From Ascidia mentula (Eukaryota > Chordata > Ascidiacea > Phlebobranchia > Ascidiidae), in the NCBI GenBank assembly GCA_947561715.1, contig OX387198.1:2418001-2482000 (forward strand): a DNA stretch of 64,000 nt, in the 5' to 3' direction. Both the position numbers and the translations under genes were made by a program. Within the stretch, counting starts at the first letter, position 1. The number at the start of each line of letters is the position of its first letter. Below the pieces are notes generated by a model. That model did not search any database. It saw only the letters and a list, made by a program, of their open reading frames with translations, and was not told the DNA's origin. Of this stretch, positions 58,291 to 64,000 are shown in pieces.

Positions 58291-58716
58291 CTTTGTATTA
58301 TGGAAGTTTTTTGCATGCCGCCATTATGCTGAATCGCAAAACCAGGCGATTTTTTTAATTCGCGATTTTTTTGATTGATACAGCTGCGAAAAAATTTGTT
58401 TAAATGTTTTTTGAGGTTTGAACTGCTTGCTTATCTCTGTAATTTGATTCTAATCCAAAAGAAACCAATTTTTGAGTAAATGCCTGTTGTACCTTTAAAA
58501 ATGTGGCAAATTTGCAAAATTATTCTGCCAGAATGAGGGTGGTGAAAATCGCCCTGGCTTCACCACGTGACTTCTTGCTCATTCAACCAGAAAATTTACC
58601 CCAATGCATCACCGGTTGCCTTGTGACGAAACAGAGACTCTCTATGACGCAGAAGTACAACGGGCATTCCCCGCGGGCAAAACTATTTCAAAAGAATTAC
58701 TGATATGCGGTCTATA

Positions 58717-59757
58717 GGGTGTTTTTTTCCCATGCTGTGTTTTAGGGTGGTCAGTTCCACTTTTTAGGGACCACGGTTTTAGGTGGAAATTACCGCCTAT
58801 AGGGCTGTATTTAAATTTACAGTGTTGGCATTTCGTAGCACGATTGTACGTTATGGTAAATGACAGAAAAAGTTTTATTCGTAACTTTCGTGCTTAGACC
58901 AAGAAATGTCAACTTAGATTTATCTGCGAGCCAGATGCCGTCATCAAAAGAACCACATCTGACTCGCGAGCCATGGGTTCCCGCGGCCAGTGTGCTTTTC
59001 GATTGGGAGACAGGAAAGGGTACTCTTTCCGCTTCTTAAGTATGCATTTTAATTGGTGAAATGTCTTGGGGAGACACTGCAGCGTTCCCAATTGCATCCC
59101 CGGTCGGCTGCTTTGTTGAAGCTATAAAGTCTGCTTGCGTGTTCTTGCTGTATATTACTAAGTTCGACTCCGTGGCAGACTTGTTTATTAATTGAAAGGC
59201 ACGATTGCAATACTAGGTGGCTTAAGTTTAATTTGTTTCAAGCGCGTTTAACACGTGACTGAATTGCAGCGAATTAACTATTAAAAGAACATGCGAACGT
59301 TTACAGCGCGATGGCGAGAATAACGACAGGGCCGAGAGAATACGAGCGACTGAGAGTGTAGAATGGACTAAAGACTGGACTCCGTTCAAAAATTACGAAA
59401 TTGGCGTTTTATAACAAAGTGTCAGAAAAAATGTGTTGTCCAGCAGGATGCCAGAAAGCCTGTGGGAGCTCCGGCAGGAAAGCTTAACACCGTCTGCAGT
59501 CTTCGGTCCGTATGTGTTCCAAATGTGTAAAGAATTAAGTAGGGAAACATGCGTGTTGCTACAACACTCACAGGTTCTCCTTGTTTTCCGGTCTTGTTTT
59601 GGAGTAGGTTACAATTCTCCCTGAACCGGAAAAAGAGCGCAGAGAGAGAGAGAAACTATATTAGTCATTTCCCCTGTCGAGTTTTTAGCTGTTTTTCGTT
59701 TCGGTGTACCTATGATTCGGACGACGTCTAAACGCAATTATGTTCGCCGCTAAGTGG
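58717..59757. other. Intergenic, no gene seen
   Basis: No splice-supported exon, RNA gene or repeat recognised. Confidence 0.4.
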
Positions 59758-60224
59758 TGTAACATACGTCACAGAAACCAGTGCTTGTATTGCGTAATGT
59801 TTGCGCGCAGCTTTGCACATGTACTGCATAATCCCATAATGTGACCCAAATGATTTAGCAATCGAATATTCTCGAGTAAAGTGATTCATTCAACATCCTG
59901 TTTACCACATAAAATGTCCTCCTATGCTTATGTCACATCACACCTATGTTCTTGTGTTATATTACTTCAAGCGCCTCATGATATCACGTGACATTATTGA
60001 CCAATCAGCTCTCAGTATGGAGAGCTTCAAAAAGCCCAGTTTACGCTGTTAAATTCATTCTATTTGATTCCATTCGATTCTACTTGTTTCATAGTATTAC
60101 TGTTACACTTCTATTATTACTGAGACTCTACAAGCTATTCGCCGGCTTGGGATTTATTCCCACAGCCTGATAATAAACTGTTTATTTGGAATCAACGGTT
60201 TGCTGGTGAGGTTCAAACCTTACA
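59758..60224 (+). mobile_element. Candidate solo LTR, 467 bp
   Basis: Begins TGTAACATACG and ends AACCTTACA (TG...CA with TGTAA/TTACA inverted ends), flanked by a 4-bp duplication GTGG at 59754-59757 and 60225-60228. AATAAA lies about 50 bp before the end. No internal retrotransposon sequence follows, so it is a solo LTR if real. Orientation is inferred from the polyadenylation signal. Confidence 0.55.
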
Positions 60225-61192
60225 GTGGCAATGTAATTTCATGTGATTCGTCAATGTTTTATGTTGCATGCGTAAAAAGACGATCTCGGTGTTTTTTTGG
60301 CATTGCGTTTAAAATTCATGTTGGTATAATCTTATTGGACTCAATGACCGATTCGTCGCATTATCAGTTTGGCCTTGTCGTGTGCGGGTTACGAGCGTGA
60401 AATCCCCGACATTCTTCCCAAATCACACACCTCGCGAAACAATTAATCCCCTCTCACGTGAAAGCCGTGCGGGGGGCAAACATGGACGCCACGCGTCGTC
60501 GCCGCCCGGTTATTTAGAATTCGATTGTTGACACGTAACACCTGACGAGCTTCGTGTGCGAGCCGGAGTGTTTCAGAGTGAAAAAAGGAACATAAAAGAT
60601 AAAAGATGAAACAATAAAAAATAAAAAAATGATTCTTTAAGCAACAGAATCCCATCGGAAAGTACGATACGCTTAGCATAGAAGTAATTTAGGCTTGTAC
60701 GTTCCCCACGGCGTGTAATCACGTTTTGATTGACGACTTGAAAATTCACATTGATTCCTTTGCGTCGTCGATCGGTTTCTGATATATGCAGGTAATTACT
60801 CATGTCGAGAGGGTTCTGAGCCTTTTTGGACAAACCCTTGACGGCGCGTTTAAAGTGCATGTGACACGGAAAAAACAAACATGTTAATAATCAAACTAAG
60901 AGATGTTCATAACTTTAAAACATTTTTTGCGAAAAAAATAGCTTGATATGGCGACTGGTTTCTGAGATACAGCTGATCAAAGTCGCACTTTTGCCGCTGC
61001 GAACAAAATCGTGCGAAAGCGAAATTATATTGTTGCGTGACTTCATAGAGGCGCTATAGTCGTGCGAGTGCTGGCAGCAAGCCTTATGCGTAGGAATTGA
61101 AAACATTGTAAAACTGATTTAAGCATAATATTGCATTAAACGGGGGACAAAAAGTGAACAAGTGCAACAAACAGATTTTTATGTTAATTTTA

Positions 61193-61236
61193 GCTGCAGA
61201 CAGAGCTGTTTCGACCTATTATGTCTTATTTAGTTG
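61193..61236 (-). ncRNA. Decayed hammerhead ribozyme copy
   Basis: The - strand retains stem II GAC...GGTC, GAAA, stem III CAG...CTG, the GTC site and TGCAGC of stem I, as at 49,677-49,725, but the CTGATGA core has become CTAAATAA and the other stem I strand is lost. Predicted inactive. Confidence 0.6.
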
Positions 61237-61437
61237 TGTAATAATAAAACAGTTACTGGGACAGGGTGTTCTTGCTGTTACAGCAGTTATGATCGCTAAC
61301 GTGATACATTTGAAAAGCACGACAGAGACAAACCGTTAGTTTAGCATTATCGTTTTGTCCACTTACAGCAAACGATAGAATAAGGTTAATTTAAATTAAA
61401 AATGTACTGCTCTTCTGGCATAAACGTATTGTATTTT

Positions 61438-61475
61438 ACGACGTTTCGTCTGCCATGCGGCGAGACTTCATCAGG
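61438..61475 (-). other. Hammerhead-like core fragment
   Basis: The - strand reads CCTGATGA, a hairpin with GTCT/AGAC ends, then GAAACGTC. Core words are present, but stem I could not be paired. Same motif class as 2632-2668. Confidence 0.3.
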
Positions 61476-64000
61476 TATAACGCAACAATTGAATCACACT
61501 GAAACACGCCGGGGTTAATGCCTGATATGTTAAATGTTAGCCCAAAGCTGGGCCTGAACAATATTATTTATGATCGTTGGGAAATCCTATTTGATTAACG
61601 CATTTGACATAAGATCGCACGTGAGTTCTAATTGTTGTGTTTCCCAACCTTGCTTTAATTGAAAACCCGAAGCAAACACTACATCAACACTTATTATATT
61701 ATGATCGATTTTAAATACATTTTTAACACACGCAAGAACACCTACGCGAAACTAAGTGAATTTGAAGACCCCCAATCGCTCAGACAGAACTGAACAGAAC
61801 CGAATAACAAAACCAAAGAACTGAGGTGAGCTCAGCACCGAGCTGAGATGCCCTGACGCACACGGAAAGTTCAATTCTTTTAAACTGGGAAGAAACAAAG
61901 CAATATGTTTTGGTGACAAGATTTACGTCAAACTAAGGCTACATTTTGAACAAAAAATAAAGGGCAATACTATAATGACATAACCACGAAGGATAGGCGT
62001 ATTACTTGTGTTCAGAGAAATTTGTTTAAAAGAAGGACGATCCAAGAACTAACGGTCAGTGAACAAAAGACGGACACTTACAAAAAACAATGAAAGGACT
62101 TTTCACACGAAAAACCTGACGTTTTTATGGCGACACTATTAGCTGTCTAATAAAATCACATGGGAACAAACTGATAGCCTTTTGAACTTAATATCACACT
62201 ATAAACGAAACCAAATCATGTGAGAAAGCAATCGTTGCTATCCATTTTGAAATGAGATGCTGGACAAAAAGACGTGAATCCGACGTCATATTTATCGTAT
62301 GTTATGTTGTGTTTTTGTGGCATCGACTGTATTTTTATTAACGTCGAATACTAGTCACGCCACGAAACCATATCAACTCATTTACGACGAGCGTGCTATT
62401 CATTTGTTTTGCACGGAAGACAACTAAATATCCGGTCAACCTACTTCGTGACAACTTCCAGCAACAAGCTGTCTTTTCAAATGAGTCACGAATTGGTCCG
62501 AACTCAAACGACCCTGTATGCATTTATTATATAAGCCACACATCTTTAGGTAAAAGATAGAGTCATTCAGAGTTATTACGTCAAGACATTAAGTCGATAA
62601 TTTTCAAGCCTAACAGACAGAGACGTTGGTACGCGCGGTTTGTAACGTTTTATTGCAATACTCGTGCGACTGTTATTTATGTATTAAATTAACAGATTGA
62701 CTTGGGGTTAGAGAGTAGCCTTTTTATCAGGAGTCAGATATACGGCAGTGTTAATATTTTGTATAGACGTTTTAAATAACACCCTACATAAATTTGGTGA
62801 CCCCGACGTGATACTTGGACGGGCATTTAAACCTTCTGATTAATAATCTGCACAAATTATAGAACTAACTGCAAATATGGGTAATTTCTTGTTTCTAAAA
62901 ATTAACATTTGTACGAACCAAAGATTTTTAACCATGTCAAACAAGTTTTTCAGACATTTCTCGTTGTTCTTCACCAAGGACAAAGACCGAAACAAACATT
63001 TCGAACAATAATAAGGTATGACGTTTGTTTTTCTCTTGATTTTATGCGCCTGATTGTGTAAAGAGTGCCAAACTGCTTTTAGGTCAGTTTTGTCAAATGC
63101 GAAACCGTTTTTATAGATTTTAAGCATACGCCTGACTGCAGTGGCTATGTCAATCTCATTTCAGTTGATGCTATAATGTTGTAATAACGCTTGCATCTCA
63201 ATAAGTTTACGTCACACGCGATTTCACTTTGGGGAGTGTTTTTTAGATTTAATTAAATCATGTCCGAAACGTTTTTATTATTTTTTTATTATTTTCTTTA
63301 ACATACGTCACTGCTGGCAACTTAGGGTTGATTGTGGAAAAATGGTCATAACATTGTCTGCTTAGAAAGTCCTAACGGATGCATGACGTCAGCTAAGGGG
63401 CCTGACACGTTATTTCTTACTTTGCGCAAACGAGGTCGCCCAGCTTGCATGCATTTTTTACTCACTTTCTTTTGTCCCTCATTAGGAGAAACCCTTGTGC
63501 TAGTTTAGGGGTTGTTATGGCTATTCGAAGCAAGAGATCGCTGATTAACAGCTTTCATGTATGATTTGTTTGGGCCCATTTAATAATTGACATGAGCTTA
63601 ATGCAGATCTAAATCACCACCTTTTACGTCTGTAAACACAAACACTTCCTTCATGTGGGGTAGCTGTAACGATCAATATTGATTTGCAACGAACCGCCTG
63701 ACTATACCTTATGTCCCTTGTTAGTAACTACCAGGATCGTTCAAGGAAATTGTATAACAGTTATTCTAGATTCGACATGGAAACGTGTTTCCAAAACGTT
63801 AACGTGAAGTTCAAAATGCACTGGCAAAATTAAAAGCGACTTATTTTACAGACCGCAGAAGGCATTCATCGCTCTATAAAAACTGCGTGTCTATACAATG
63901 CATTGTGGGAGATTTGCGTACACGGCCAAGACGCAAGTTACATTTCACATTTGCAAATCCTTTTTAGCCCACACCGACCGTCAAACTTTGCCAAACTATG

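Larger units (their letters stand above)
54505..58712. mobile_element. Foldback-like DNA element with inverted satellite arrays, 4.2 kb
   Basis: The ends GGCCGCATATCAGTA and ACTGATATGCGGTC are inverted repeats, flanked by TATA on both sides. The region 55,160-55,475 is the near-perfect inverse of 58,230-58,545. Between the arms lie two tandem arrays of the same 205-bp unit in opposite orientation and a non-repetitive spacer (56,480-57,335). A further terminus GACCGCATATCAG occurs at 57,336, so the right part (57,336-58,712) also looks like a self-contained element inserted in, or duplicated into, the larger one. No transposase ORF. Confidence 0.75.
60229..64000. other. Intergenic, no gene recognised
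   Basis: Apart from the decayed hammerhead (61,193-61,236) and a hammerhead-like core (61,438-61,475), no coding exon, RNA gene or repeat could be supported. Long frames here lack domain signals and splice context. Confidence 0.4.

Noticed and set aside
58089-58316. 75-codon frame in the 205-bp array
   Set aside because: The unit length is not a multiple of three, so no frame is maintained through the array; a by-product of the satellite.
1-64000. CRISPR arrays, bacterial operons or phage genes
   Set aside because: Spliced animal genes throughout; the only regular repeats are the 205-bp satellites, which have no spacers.

Overview
The window is animal nuclear DNA. It has spliced genes with GT-AG introns, a SNAP-25-type SNARE gene, a RIPK/IRAK-like kinase, MADF and TPR domains, hAT and TTAA-type MITEs and a solo LTR. 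AT-rich sequence, introns of a few hundred bases and lineage-specific modular genes suggest an invertebrate deuterostome, most likely a tunicate such as Ciona. That placement is an inference; no search was run.

Positions 1-45,500 are a tandem segmental triplication (about 1-15,345; 16,256-31,865; 33,045-45,475). Each unit carries one 13- or 14-exon gene on the + strand (7,280-14,231; 23,861-31,326; 36,607-44,396) with intact splice sites and open frames of 717, 749 and 759 codons. The predicted protein has an N-terminal MADF DNA-binding domain, a basic NLS-like patch, a BESS-like helix, a Ser/Thr/Gln-rich linker built from small phase 1-1 exons (most ending in a QQTG-like motif), and one large terminal exon of TPR-like helices. 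The copies differ by exon loss, in-frame exon indels, a nascent duplicated splice donor and replacements that appear to sit on one face of the TPR helices. Units 1 and 2 also carry decayed exons of a further copy upstream. hAT-type MITEs and unit-specific insertions lie in the introns and upstream DNA.

Positions 46,600-50,200 hold the 3' part of a SNAP-25-like gene on the - strand: two clean C-terminal exons encoding the Qc SNARE helix and an upstream linker exon with a +1 frameshift. No N-terminal Qb SNARE exon was found. Its introns contain an 830-bp element flanked by TTAA, a tRNA-containing interspersed repeat, and a complete type I hammerhead ribozyme motif in the sense orientation of the gene.

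Positions 50,414-53,660 hold a 7-exon kinase gene on the + strand (492 codons) with HGD in place of HRD. Its tail uses the same style of small phase-1 exons (one ends QQPG) and its 3' flank shares a 15-nt motif with the MADF-TPR genes, so the two gene types may have exchanged exons.

Positions 54,505-58,712 form a foldback-like element: long inverted arms with 205-bp satellite arrays in opposite orientation (five units, then three). The rest (58,717-64,000) is largely gene-free, with a solo LTR at 59,758-60,224 and a decayed second hammerhead copy near 61,200.
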